Notes under the pieces: model-generated
Database searches by the model: none
What the model saw: the letters and a program-made list of their open reading frames with translations, nothing else
Told to the model about the DNA's origin: nothing
Translations under genes and position numbers: made by a program
Origin: Gammaproteobacteria bacterium
GTDB taxonomy: Bacteria > Pseudomonadota > Gammaproteobacteria > UBA6429 > Thiohalophilaceae
Length of the DNA: 7,257 nucleotides
Direction: 5' to 3'
Assembly: GCA_011052165.1 (NCBI GenBank)
Contig: DRJN01000360.1
Location: 1 to 7,257, forward strand
In this document: piece after piece, positions 1 to 6,887 of the stretch
Layout: every line of letters begins with the position of its first letter
Position numbering within the stretch: the stretch's first letter is position 1

Positions 1-980
1 ATCCCGCCTGCGCCCAGCTTGATATTCTGCGCCAGACCTTTGCGACGCACCTCACGCATCAGCATGGTTTTCATTTCACGCAGAGATTCGTAGGCACCAA
101 AGTCCAGATAACGGCGATAGACGAAGGGCTGTAACATGGCCATAAGCCGGGTTCCGGCTGGGCGCTCACCCGCCACCGGGCGTGCCTTGATCATGGCGTA
201 GCGTTCCCATTCACGACCATGAATCAGATAATAGTTTTCAATGGCCGGGAAACTGGCCGCCAGCGCACCGCTCTCGCCGAAAGGCCGCAGACGCATGTCC
301 ACCCGGAACACAAATCCCTCGGCAGTGAGCCTATCCAGCGCCTTGATCAGGCGCTGTCCCAGACGGATGAAAAACTGGGCATGGCTCAGTGTATTGCCCG
401 GCTTTTCGACTACACCTTCTTCGCGATAGGCGAATATCAAATCGATATCCGAGGACAGGTTCAGCTCCCGCGCGCCAAGCTTGCCCATACCCAGCACCAC
501 CAGCCCCAGCGGCTCGCCCTGCGTATCCCGCGGTGTGCCGAGTTCCTCGCATTGCCAGTCATACAGCTGCGCCAGAGCCGCGTCGATACAGGCCTCGGCC
601 AGGCTGGAAAGATCATTCAACGTCTCGGCCAGGCTGGCCCAGCCGGCCAGATCCCGCCAGATAATGCGCAACATATGCTGGTTGCGGTAATGGCGCAGCT
701 GGCGCTGCAATTCGGCCTCATCGCTGGCTGCTGCCAACCGGGTAAACAGCGCCTGATGATCGACGCGCTGCTTTTCAAGCAGGGCATCGCTCAGCCAGTG
801 TGGCTGACGCAGGCAGGTTTTCAGTGCGAAGTCACTACCGGCCCAGACCGCCGGCAAGCTGCGAGCAACCGCCTCGGACAGCCGGCCTGCGGACTTCTGC
901 TGCCAGTCCGCCCAGTGCTCGGCCACCCGCTCACGCAATGGCTCAGGCAGCACGGCAAGACCCGCCGCAATGGAATTCAT
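1..980 (-). CDS. glnE: Bifunctional glutamine synthetase adenylyltransferase / adenylyl-removase, N-terminal part (cut by window edge)
   Basis: GlnE adds AMP to, and removes it from, a tyrosine of glutamine synthetase in the cytoplasm, under control of PII and glutamine, and so sets nitrogen assimilation. An open frame of 326 codons runs leftward from ATG 980-978 to the window edge without a stop; full-length family members are about 950 residues, so roughly the first third is present. The N-terminal nucleotidyltransferase (deadenylylation) signature is clear: GMGKLGARELN followed by SSDIDLIF, with the metal-binding aspartates at about D178 and D180, matching D173/D175 of the E. coli enzyme from memory. 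Further on, VDMRLRPFGESG and the ENYYLIHGREWERYA stretch are also typical of GlnE. The start overlaps the amgK stop as ATGA, which fixes it and implies translational coupling; there is only a weak GGCGGG ahead of it. Identity is very secure; nothing looks broken in the visible part. Confidence 0.96.
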   Translation of the reverse strand, partial: MNSIAAGLAVLPEPLRERVAEHWADWQQKSAGRLSEAVARSLPAVWAGSDFALKTCLRQPHWLSDALLEKQRVDHQALFTRLAAASDEAELQRQLRHYRNQHMLRIIWRDLAGWASLAETLNDLSSLAEACIDAALAQLYDWQCEELGTPRDTQGEPLGLVVLGMGKLGARELNLSSDIDLIFAYREEGVVEKPGNTLSHAQFFIRLGQRLIKALDRLTAEGFVFRVDMRLRPFGESGALAASFPAIENYYLIHGREWERYAMIKARPVAGERPAGTRLMAMLQPFVYRRYLDFGAYESLREMKTMLMREVRRKGLAQNIKLGAGG

Positions 981-2023
981 CCCGCCACAGCCGTAGTTGC
1001 ATGCCAGCGATCCAGCAATCCCAGAAAATCTTCCAGCTCAGGCCAGCTGGCACCGATGCTGGTGATGTAACCCAGGGTACGGGGAATGTCATTAAGATAG
1101 CCCGGCTTGTTATCGCGATAATTCAGACGTGCGAAAATACCGCTGGCCTTGAGATGGCGCTGAATGCCCATGAGATCGAAGTCACGCATGAACTGCGCCT
1201 GGCTCATGGCCGCTGGCAGAATGCCGCGTGCCTGTGCCTGTTCAAAATACTGCGCCACCCAGATCTCTACCCGCTGGCGCGGCCAGACGATATAGCAGTC
1301 ACGCAACAGGGATACCAAATCGTAGCTCGGCGGACCCATCACCGCATCCTGAAAATCCAGAATGCCGGGGTTGGAACCGGAAGGAGTATCAGGACGGGAT
1401 TCACAAACCAGCAGATTACGCGAATGGTAGTCCCGGTGAACGATCACCTGCGACTGTGAAAGCGCGGCCTCGGCAAGAAAGGAAAATAGCGTATCGAGAA
1501 CAGCCCGATCATGTTTATTTAGCGACAGACCAAGATGGCGTTGCAGGTACCAGTCCCGAAACAGGCCCATCTCGTCCAGCAACAGCGGGCGATCATAGGC
1601 GGGCAACGCTACGGCCTGCACCACCTCCGCGGGTGCCGACTGCAAGGTCAGCAACGCCTGTATCGCATCCCCATATAGTTTATCGGCGGTTTCTTCATTG
1701 AGTTCAGGCAAATACAGTCGCTCGCCCAGATCGTCTAATAACAACAAGCCCTGCGCCAGATCCTGGGCCAGCACCCTGGGCGTATTCAGCCCCAGTTGTC
1801 GAAACAGTGCGGCCACCGCAATGAAGGGGCGGCAATCCTCCTGCTCCGGGGGCGCATCCATCACGATGTAACTCTGCCCAGCCTGGCAGACCCGAAAATA
1901 GCGGCGGAAACTGGCATCGGCCGAAGCTGGCGCCAGACTAAAATCCGTGCTTCCCAATGTTTGCGCCAGCCAGTCGTGAACCTGCTGCAGGCGTCTATCG
2001 TTAGCGGTCTTCATGAATCTCAT
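977..2023 (-). CDS. amgK: AmgK-type anomeric MurNAc/GlcNAc kinase (aminoglycoside phosphotransferase fold)
   Basis: This cytoplasmic kinase belongs to the APH/choline-kinase-like family. Its closest recognisable relative is Pseudomonas AmgK, which phosphorylates N-acetylmuramate (and GlcNAc) at C1 so that MurU can make UDP-MurNAc in peptidoglycan recycling. The 348 residues hold a glycine-poor N-lobe (DASFRRYFRV at about 36-45), the catalytic loop VIVHRDYHSRNLL with D198 and N203, and the metal-binding ILDFQDAVMGPPSYDL with D223, followed by LLRDCYIVWPR. Length fits the family. The gene diverges from lptD, as in Pseudomonas, but the next gene is glnE rather than murU, so the recycling role rests on similarity and not on a partner. 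Start choice is uncertain: ATG 2023-2021 has no ribosome site, while ATG 2014-2012 (codon 4) has a short GAGA just ahead. A less specific alternative call is 'phosphotransferase of unknown sugar substrate'. Confidence 0.88.
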   Translation of the reverse strand: MRFMKTANDRRLQQVHDWLAQTLGSTDFSLAPASADASFRRYFRVCQAGQSYIVMDAPPEQEDCRPFIAVAALFRQLGLNTPRVLAQDLAQGLLLLDDLGERLYLPELNEETADKLYGDAIQALLTLQSAPAEVVQAVALPAYDRPLLLDEMGLFRDWYLQRHLGLSLNKHDRAVLDTLFSFLAEAALSQSQVIVHRDYHSRNLLVCESRPDTPSGSNPGILDFQDAVMGPPSYDLVSLLRDCYIVWPRQRVEIWVAQYFEQAQARGILPAAMSQAQFMRDFDLMGIQRHLKASGIFARLNYRDNKPGYLNDIPRTLGYITSIGASWPELEDFLGLLDRWHATTAVAG

Positions 2024-2049
2024 TATATATTACATACTGCAAGCGCTAA
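2022..2049 (-). promoter_or_regulatory. Candidate sigma-70 promoter for amgK-glnE
   Basis: On the minus strand a perfect TATAAT lies at 2027-2022. Sixteen bases upstream is TTAGCG (2049-2044), a weak match to TTGACA (3 of 6). The -10 box overlaps the first possible amgK ATG (2023-2021), so transcription would begin near 2014-2016, at or next to the second ATG (2014-2012). If the promoter is real, the longer start cannot be used from it and the message would be leaderless or nearly so. This rests on motif reading only. Confidence 0.4.
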
Positions 2050-2066
2050 CACGGCTATGCAATAAT
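2037..2066 (+). promoter_or_regulatory. Candidate extended -10 promoter for lptD
   Basis: TGC followed by AATAAT (2058-2066) matches an extended -10 element with 5 of 6 bases in the hexamer. The -35 region is poor (CTGCAA at 2037-2042, 3 of 6, 18-base spacer). The start of transcription would be near 2073, giving a leader of about 34 bases before the GTG of lptD. No sigma-E type GGAACTT/TCAAA pair, which drives lptD in E. coli, was seen in the gap. Confidence 0.35.
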
Positions 2067-2106
2067 ACGTCACATTCATTGGCCGAATTCGCACACCCGA
2101 ATATCT

Positions 2107-4305
2107 GTGATCACAATAAAAACTATTTTTTTCAGACAGACGATTCGCCTGCGGCTCCTGTCCAGCCTGTGTCTACTCATAAGCCTGCCATCCCTGCTCT
2201 ACGCACAGACTAAAACAGGGGGACCTGCTGCCATCATGCCCGACCCGGAATTGCTGTGTGGCAAGCCCGCACCCTGGCCACGGATCCCATTTCTCGCGGA
2301 TCAGGCCACGCATGTGCAAGCAAACAAAATGGACATGCCGAGCCGCGACATAACTATATTTACCGGCCGCGTGATCATCAACCAGGCCAATACCCAGATT
2401 GAAACCGACCGCGCGCGCTATTTCCGTAAAAAAAACGAAGTTGACGCGCAAGGACATGTCCGCCTTACCAATCCCGGCCTACAGCTAAAAGGTACCGATG
2501 CCCGCTACAACCTGAGCAAACAAAACGGCGTGATTAACCATGCCCGTTATCTCACTGTCGATGGTAAACGGGGCCATGCCGACAGCATCAAGCTACTCGG
2601 CCCGGCAAGAATGGCCCTGGACACCGCAACCTACACCAGCTGCAAAAAGAAGGATCCCGACTGGCTGCTCACCGCCAGCCGGCTGCACCTGGACACAAAA
2701 TCCCGCCAGGGATATGCGACCAATAGCGTCGTGCGCTTCAAGGGCGTGCCCTTTTTCTATTTTCCCTATATGCGTTTCCCCATTGGAGAGACCCGCCTCA
2801 CGGGCCTGCTGTTTCCCTATATTGGCAGCTCCCAGCGCAACGGTACCCAAGTCATTCTACCCTTTTACTGGAATATCGCCCCCAACCGGGATGCCACCAT
2901 TACGCCCTGGTATATGTCCCGGCGCGGTATTTTGCTGAAAAATGAATTCCGCTATCTAAATCCGGGCAACAGTGGCCAACTGACGCTGGACTACCTTAAC
3001 AATGACAAACTTTACGGTAACAGCCGCAGCCGAATCAAATGGCAACATCGAAGTACCGCCGTTCTCGGCTGGGCCACCCAAATTGATTTCAACCAGGTCA
3101 GTGACAGCGATTACTTCCACGATTTCGGGACTACCCTCAACAATGCCAGCCCCACCCAGCTGCAACAAAAAGCGGCCCTGTCCTATAACGCCATCAACTG
3201 GAGCTTTCAGGCACAAACGCAAATCTATCAGAAACTGTCCGGCACCACCGCCTATGAACGCCTGCCCCAGATGACATTCCGCACCCGTCTGCCCACACGG
3301 GAAAATGAATGGCATCCCGGTATCAATGCCGAGATCGTCAATTTTTCCCGCGATGATACCAGCGTACAGGGAACGCGCATGAACATGACGCCCTATATCA
3401 GCCTGCCACTGCGCAATGAGGCCATGTTCCTCACCCCCAAACTAAGCTGGCAATATACCACGTACGACTTGCGCAACCCGACCCAGGGAGAGACACCCAA
3501 GGCCTCTCGTAGCCTGCCCATCTTTAGCCTTAACAGCGGCATATTCTTTGAGCGCAACCTGAGTATCGGCAGTCATAACCTGTTGCAGACCCTGGAGCCG
3601 CAATTGTTTTATGTCTATGCGCCCTACCGGCAACAGAATAATCTGCCCGTCTTCGATACTGGCAAGGTCATTTTCAACATTAACGATCCCTTTCGGGAAA
3701 ACCGTTTTACTGGCGCCGATCGAGTGGAAGATGCCAATCGTCTGACCGCCATGCTCACCACCCGTTTTTCTGACGAGGCCAGTGGCACGGAAAAACTGAT
3801 GGCGCGCATCGGCCAGCTGTATTATTTTGCCGACCGCCGCGTGACCCTTCCAGGTGGTAGCGTAGACACCTCCCGGCGCTCACCCATCATCGCCGAACTG
3901 ATGAGCCGCCCCTTTGACAATCTGTATATCGTCAGCGACACCCAATGGAATCCCCAGACCAAAGCCTTCACCAGGGGCAACCTGCGTATAGAATATAAGC
4001 CAACCCGCAATCTGGATTTGCGCATTAATTACCGCTATCAGCAAAACAGCCTGGAAACCAACGAAGATTTGCTGCGCTGGCGCATTACGCCCAACTGGTA
4101 TATCAGTGTTCGCAAGCTTTATGACGTCCGCTATCACCGCCAGCAGGAGTCCGAATACAGCCTACGCTACGACAGTTGCTGCTGGGCCTTTAAATTCAGC
4201 ACCCGTCAACGCTTTATCCGCGTTGGTGAGCCGGAAGAAAAAGGCGTCTACTTCGAGCTGGAGCTGAAGGGGCTATCCAGTTTCGGCACCCGATTCTCAC
4301 CCTGA
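2107..4305 (+). CDS. lptD: LPS-assembly outer-membrane protein LptD
   Basis: LptD is the outer-membrane barrel that, with the lipoprotein LptE, inserts lipopolysaccharide into the outer leaflet. The 732 residues begin with a signal peptide (basic stretch to about residue 16, hydrophobic LLSSLCLLISLPSLLYA, likely cut after A33). An LptA/OstA-like periplasmic domain follows (about 64-170: ADQATHVQANKMDM, FTGRVIINQANTQIETDRARY, VDAQGHVRLTNPG). The C-terminal barrel starts near 205 with the family hallmark FYFPYMRFPIGETRLTGLLFP. Cysteines C51 and C179 in the N-terminal part and the adjacent pair C691-C692 near the end match the four that form the two interdomain disulfides in E. coli LptD. The protein is somewhat shorter than the E. 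coli one (784) but shows no gap in hallmark motifs. The frame can only start at GTG 2107: an in-frame stop lies at 2047 with no usual start codon between, and there is no good Shine-Dalgarno. First gene of the lptD-surA-pdxA-rsmA run. Confidence 0.97.
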   Translation: MITIKTIFFRQTIRLRLLSSLCLLISLPSLLYAQTKTGGPAAIMPDPELLCGKPAPWPRIPFLADQATHVQANKMDMPSRDITIFTGRVIINQANTQIETDRARYFRKKNEVDAQGHVRLTNPGLQLKGTDARYNLSKQNGVINHARYLTVDGKRGHADSIKLLGPARMALDTATYTSCKKKDPDWLLTASRLHLDTKSRQGYATNSVVRFKGVPFFYFPYMRFPIGETRLTGLLFPYIGSSQRNGTQVILPFYWNIAPNRDATITPWYMSRRGILLKNEFRYLNPGNSGQLTLDYLNNDKLYGNSRSRIKWQHRSTAVLGWATQIDFNQVSDSDYFHDFGTTLNNASPTQLQQKAALSYNAINWSFQAQTQIYQKLSGTTAYERLPQMTFRTRLPTRENEWHPGINAEIVNFSRDDTSVQGTRMNMTPYISLPLRNEAMFLTPKLSWQYTTYDLRNPTQGETPKASRSLPIFSLNSGIFFERNLSIGSHNLLQTLEPQLFYVYAPYRQQNNLPVFDTGKVIFNINDPFRENRFTGADRVEDANRLTAMLTTRFSDEASGTEKLMARIGQLYYFADRRVTLPGGSVDTSRRSPIIAELMSRPFDNLYIVSDTQWNPQTKAFTRGNLRIEYKPTRNLDLRINYRYQQNSLETNEDLLRWRITPNWYISVRKLYDVRYHRQQESEYSLRYDSCCWAFKFSTRQRFIRVGEPEEKGVYFELELKGLSSFGTRFSP

Positions 4306-4349
4306 TGAGAGGAATCGTTTCGCGACAGGCTGCTTGTATCACCATTAAA

Positions 4350-4358
4350 TGCTATCCT
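4350..4358 (+). promoter_or_regulatory. Candidate extended -10 promoter before surA
   Basis: The 92-base gap between lptD and surA contains TGC directly followed by TATCCT (4 of 6 to TATAAT), an extended -10 arrangement. No -35 hexamer is visible at the usual distance. Initiation would fall near 4365, about 33 bases before the surA ATG. No hairpin plus T-run terminator is seen after lptD, so this would add to read-through from lptD rather than replace it. Confidence 0.3.
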
Positions 4359-4397
4359 AGCCGACCTGTTTTTCGCTGAATATCGAGTTAACCCCGC

Positions 4398-5696
4398 ATG
4401 AAAGTCCTGCCCCTGCTGTTTCTCCTTCTCACCCTTCTAAGCGCGTCACCCGCCGTCATGGCCAAAAAATCCGGCATCATTGAGTTGGATAACATCATTG
4501 CCGTGGTCAACGATGACGTCATCACCCGGGTTGAACTCGATAACCGCCTGCAACTGGTCAAAAAGCAGCTGGGCGCCAATACCCCGTTACCCGATGACGC
4601 CATCCTGCGCAAGCAGGTGCTGGAGCGTATGATCATGGAAAAGATTCAGCTACAGATCGCCAAACGCTCGGGCATCCGGGTTGATGATGAGACCATCACC
4701 CGAGTGATTGAAAACATCGCCAAGGGAAACAAGCTCAGCATGGATCAGTTCCGGCAGGTGCTGGGGCGTGAGGGTATGTCCTTTGCCAGTTTCCGCGAAA
4801 ACATCAAAAACGAATTGCTCATCAGCAAGCTGCGTAAACAGCAGGTAAAAAACAAGATTACAGTCAGCGAACAGGAAGTGGACAACTACCTGGCCAATCA
4901 GGCTAATATAAAAAACCATGATGAAGAATACCGGCTCAGCCATATTCTCATCGCCACCCCCGAAGCTGCCACCCCGACCCAGATCCAGCAAGCCCGCCGC
5001 CGCGCCGAAGCGTTGCGCAAACGCATCCTTGACGGTGAGAATTTTGCCCGCCTTGCCATCGGTAATTCTGATGGCCCTCAAGCTCTAAAGGGGGGCGATC
5101 TTGGCTGGCGCAAGGCCGGGCAGATGCCGACTTTTTTGAGTCAGGCTATTAACAACATGAAGGTCGGTGATGTCAGCCTCCCTCTGCATAGCGCCAGCGG
5201 CTTTCACATCATCAAGCTGACGGGCAAACGCCGATCGAAGCAATCCCATGAAGTAGAACAGACTCTGGCCCGGCATATTCTGATCCGGCCCAATCAACTG
5301 GTGAGCAACGAAGGCGCCCGCAAACAGTTACAATCTCTGCGCGCCCGCATTATCGCCGGAGCGGACTTTGGCCAACTGGCACGCACCCATTCCGCCGATA
5401 CCGCCTCGGCAGCGGAAGGCGGCAGCCTGGGCTGGATCAATCCCGGGACCATGCTGCCGAAATTCGAGGAAGAAATGAACAAACTGAAACCCGGCCAGAT
5501 CAGCCAACCCTTCCGCACCCAGTTCGGCTGGCATATCGTACAGGTGATGTCGCGGCGCACGCACGACGACAGCAAACAATACCTTCGCAATCAGGCGCGC
5601 ATGCTCATCGGCAAACGCAAAGCCGAGGAGGCGATACAAAACTGGCTGCGACGCATACGTAGTGAATCCTATGTGAGCTACCGTTTTAATCAGTAG
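4398..5696 (+). CDS. surA: Periplasmic chaperone and peptidyl-prolyl isomerase SurA
   Basis: SurA escorts unfolded outer-membrane barrels, including LptD, across the periplasm to the BAM complex. The 432 residues (E. coli 428) comprise a signal peptide of about 22 residues (MKVLPLLFLLLTLL, AxA-like end before KKSG), an N-terminal chaperone domain (about 25-170, starting LDNIIAVVNDDVITRVELDNR), a first parvulin domain (about 178-279: RLSHILIATP, GGDLGWRKAGQMP, SGFHIIKL), a second parvulin domain (about 289-387: LARHILIRPN, GGSLGWINPGTMLPKFEEEM, FGWHIVQV) and a C-terminal helix (about 395-432) that packs on the N domain in the family. In E. coli only the second parvulin domain is an active isomerase; whether this holds here cannot be judged. 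The ATG at 4398 gives a well-formed signal peptide; the ribosome site is weak (GAG at 4385-4387). Adjacent to its main client lptD. Confidence 0.97.
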   Translation: MKVLPLLFLLLTLLSASPAVMAKKSGIIELDNIIAVVNDDVITRVELDNRLQLVKKQLGANTPLPDDAILRKQVLERMIMEKIQLQIAKRSGIRVDDETITRVIENIAKGNKLSMDQFRQVLGREGMSFASFRENIKNELLISKLRKQQVKNKITVSEQEVDNYLANQANIKNHDEEYRLSHILIATPEAATPTQIQQARRRAEALRKRILDGENFARLAIGNSDGPQALKGGDLGWRKAGQMPTFLSQAINNMKVGDVSLPLHSASGFHIIKLTGKRRSKQSHEVEQTLARHILIRPNQLVSNEGARKQLQSLRARIIAGADFGQLARTHSADTASAAEGGSLGWINPGTMLPKFEEEMNKLKPGQISQPFRTQFGWHIVQVMSRRTHDDSKQYLRNQARMLIGKRKAEEAIQNWLRRIRSESYVSYRFNQ

Positions 5697-5720
5697 TCAC
5701 ACATCAAGCACCGCGATTCA

Positions 5721-5747
5721 ACGCGAAGTCACCAAGGGCGCAGAGGT
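5721..5747 (+). repeat. 9-base-period repeat, copy A (upstream of pdxA)
   Basis: Three consecutive 9-base units read ACGCGAAGT, CACCAAGGG and CGCAGAGGT. They match the inverted copy after pdxA in register at 19 of 27 positions. The pattern resembles the CGCAAAGG-type short intergenic repeats seen between genes in many Gram-negative genomes, whose role I do not know. It occupies the middle of the surA-pdxA gap; no terminator or clear promoter is visible around it. Confidence 0.6.
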
Positions 5748-5752
5748 TTCAC

Positions 5753-5791
5753 ATGTCCAATCATCACCCCCTGTTGAACACTCATGTCTGA
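5753..5791 (+). CDS. Possible 12-codon leader frame overlapping the pdxA start (speculative)
   Basis: An ATG at 5753 is preceded, at 6 bases, by AGAGG (5742-5746), a better ribosome site than the one in front of pdxA. The frame encodes MSNHHPLLNTHV and stops at TGA 5789-5791, so it overlaps the first 8 bases of pdxA in another frame. It might deliver ribosomes to the pdxA start by termination and reinitiation, or simply be chance, because the AGAGG belongs to the repeat. There is no evidence that the peptide itself has a function. Confidence 0.2.
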   Translation: MSNHHPLLNTHV

Positions 5792-6785
5792 CTTGCTCCC
5801 CATCGCCATCACGCCGGGCGAACCGGCCGGCATCGGCCCGGATCTCGTCATGCAGCTGGCGCAACAGAGCCTGCCCTGCCCGCTGGTAATCATCGCCGAT
5901 CCGGATTTACTGGCCGCCCGCGCCGCCCGCCTCAAACTACCTCTGCGGATTCAGGAATACCGGCGCGGGCAAGCCGATCCGCTCCAGCCAGGCGTCCTCA
6001 GTGTGCTACCGGTGGGCCTGGCCCAGCCCTGTGACTGTGGTCAGCCCGACCCCGGCAATGCGGGCTATGTGCTCGACACCCTGCGCCGGGCGGTGACCGG
6101 CTGCCAGGAGGGCGAATTTGCCGCTATGGTCACCGGCCCGATTCACAAAGCCGTGATCAACGAAGCCGGCGTCGCCTTTACCGGGCACACGGAATTTCTG
6201 GCCGCGCTCACTCAGACTCCGCAGGTAGTGATGATGCTGGCGACCCCCGGCCTGCGGGTCGCACTGGCCACCACCCACCTGCCCCTAAACCAGATCAGCC
6301 AGACGATTACCCCTACGCTGCTGGAAGGCATCATCCGGATTTTACAGCGTGATCTACAGCATCGTTTCGGTCTACCCGATCCGCAGATCCTGGTTTGTGG
6401 ACTCAACCCTCACGCCGGTGAGGAGGGCCATATGGGGAAAGAGGAAATCGAAATCATTATTCCCGTGCTTAACACCCTGCGGCAGGAAGGATTTAACCTG
6501 CACGGCCCCCTGCCCGCCGATACTGTCTTCACCCCGCCGAAGCTCGAACAGGCCGATGCCGTGCTGGCCATGTACCACGATCAGGGCCTGCCGGTACTGA
6601 AATACCGCGGCTTTGGCCGGGCGGTGAACATCACCCTGGGCCTGCCCATTATCCGCACCTCGGTGGATCACGGCACCGCTCTGGATCTGGCCGGCAGCGG
6701 CCAGGGCCACACCGGCAGCCTGAAAATGGCCATCGACACCGCCCTGCAAATGGCCGAACAGGCAGAATCCGGAATTATTAAATAA
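5784..6785 (+). CDS. pdxA: 4-hydroxythreonine-4-phosphate dehydrogenase PdxA
   Basis: PdxA oxidises 4-phosphooxy-L-threonine with NAD to a product that decarboxylates to 3-amino-1-hydroxyacetone phosphate, which PdxJ then uses to make pyridoxine 5'-phosphate; the enzyme is a cytoplasmic dimer that needs a divalent metal. The 333 residues (E. coli 329) open with the family signature PIAITPGEPAGIGPDL. The substrate-site motif is FTGHTEFLA (H135, T136). The three metal-binding histidines are in ATTHLPL (H165), GLNPHAGE (H210) and AMYHDQGL (H265), equivalent to H166, H211 and H266 of the E. coli enzyme from memory. SVDHGTALDLAG near 293-304 is also typical. The ATG at 5784 is the only usual start because an in-frame TGA lies at 5775-5777; its ribosome site is very weak. 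It follows surA by 87 bases and precedes rsmA by 102, with short repeats in both gaps. All active-site residues are present. Confidence 0.97.
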   Translation: MSDLLPIAITPGEPAGIGPDLVMQLAQQSLPCPLVIIADPDLLAARAARLKLPLRIQEYRRGQADPLQPGVLSVLPVGLAQPCDCGQPDPGNAGYVLDTLRRAVTGCQEGEFAAMVTGPIHKAVINEAGVAFTGHTEFLAALTQTPQVVMMLATPGLRVALATTHLPLNQISQTITPTLLEGIIRILQRDLQHRFGLPDPQILVCGLNPHAGEEGHMGKEEIEIIIPVLNTLRQEGFNLHGPLPADTVFTPPKLEQADAVLAMYHDQGLPVLKYRGFGRAVNITLGLPIIRTSVDHGTALDLAGSGQGHTGSLKMAIDTALQMAEQAESGIIK

Positions 6786-6825
6786 ACGCAGAATGGCTAA
6801 TGGATGAAAAAGCCACCGCATGCGC

Positions 6826-6852
6826 ATCTTTGTGTCCTTCGCGCCTTTGCGT
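6826..6852 (-). repeat. 9-base-period repeat, copy B (downstream of pdxA, inverted)
   Basis: Read on the minus strand, three units run ACGCAAAGG, CGCGAAGGA and CACAAAGAT. They match copy A in register at 19 of 27 positions, so the two copies form an imperfect inverted pair around pdxA. The rest of the 102-base pdxA-rsmA gap holds a CGCATGCG palindrome (6817-6824), an AT-rich palindrome TTAAATTTAA (6860-6869) and the rsmA ribosome site. I see no intrinsic terminator. Confidence 0.65.
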
Positions 6853-6872
6853 TTAGGCTTTAAATTTAAGAC

Positions 6873-6878
6873 GAAGGA
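6873..6878 (+). promoter_or_regulatory. Ribosome binding site of rsmA
   Basis: GAAGGA sits 9 bases ahead of the ATG at 6888. It is the clearest Shine-Dalgarno sequence in the window and settles the rsmA start; lptD, surA and pdxA have none of this quality. Confidence 0.75.
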
Positions 6879-6887
6879 ACACCGCCC

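Noticed and set aside
497..504. Chi-like GCTGGTGG on the minus strand
   Set aside because: A single octamer inside glnE codons (L-V-V) is expected by chance, and the recombination signal of this organism is unknown.
219..1070. Long plus-strand frame of 283 codons opposite glnE
   Set aside because: It is antisense to a clear GlnE coding frame with hallmark motifs, and its translation shows low complexity and no recognisable domain. It is a composition-driven shadow.
800..1459. Plus-strand frame of 219 codons opposite amgK and the glnE start
   Set aside because: It lies over conserved kinase motifs on the other strand and spans two genes without respecting their borders. It also lacks any known family feature.
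2106..2115. 10-base palindrome TGTGATCACA on the lptD start codon, resembling fused CRP half-sites
   Set aside because: CRP sites need a 6-base spacer between TGTGA and TCACA, which is absent. Several 10-base palindromes are expected by chance in a window of this size.
6794..6815. Possible hairpin TGGCT/AGCCA after pdxA as a terminator
   Set aside because: The stem is only 5 base pairs with a 12-base loop, and no T-run follows on the plus strand.
6817..6824. CGCATGCG palindrome beside repeat copy B
   Set aside because: An 8-base palindrome in GC-rich DNA is common. It has no partner beside copy A that would make it part of the repeat.
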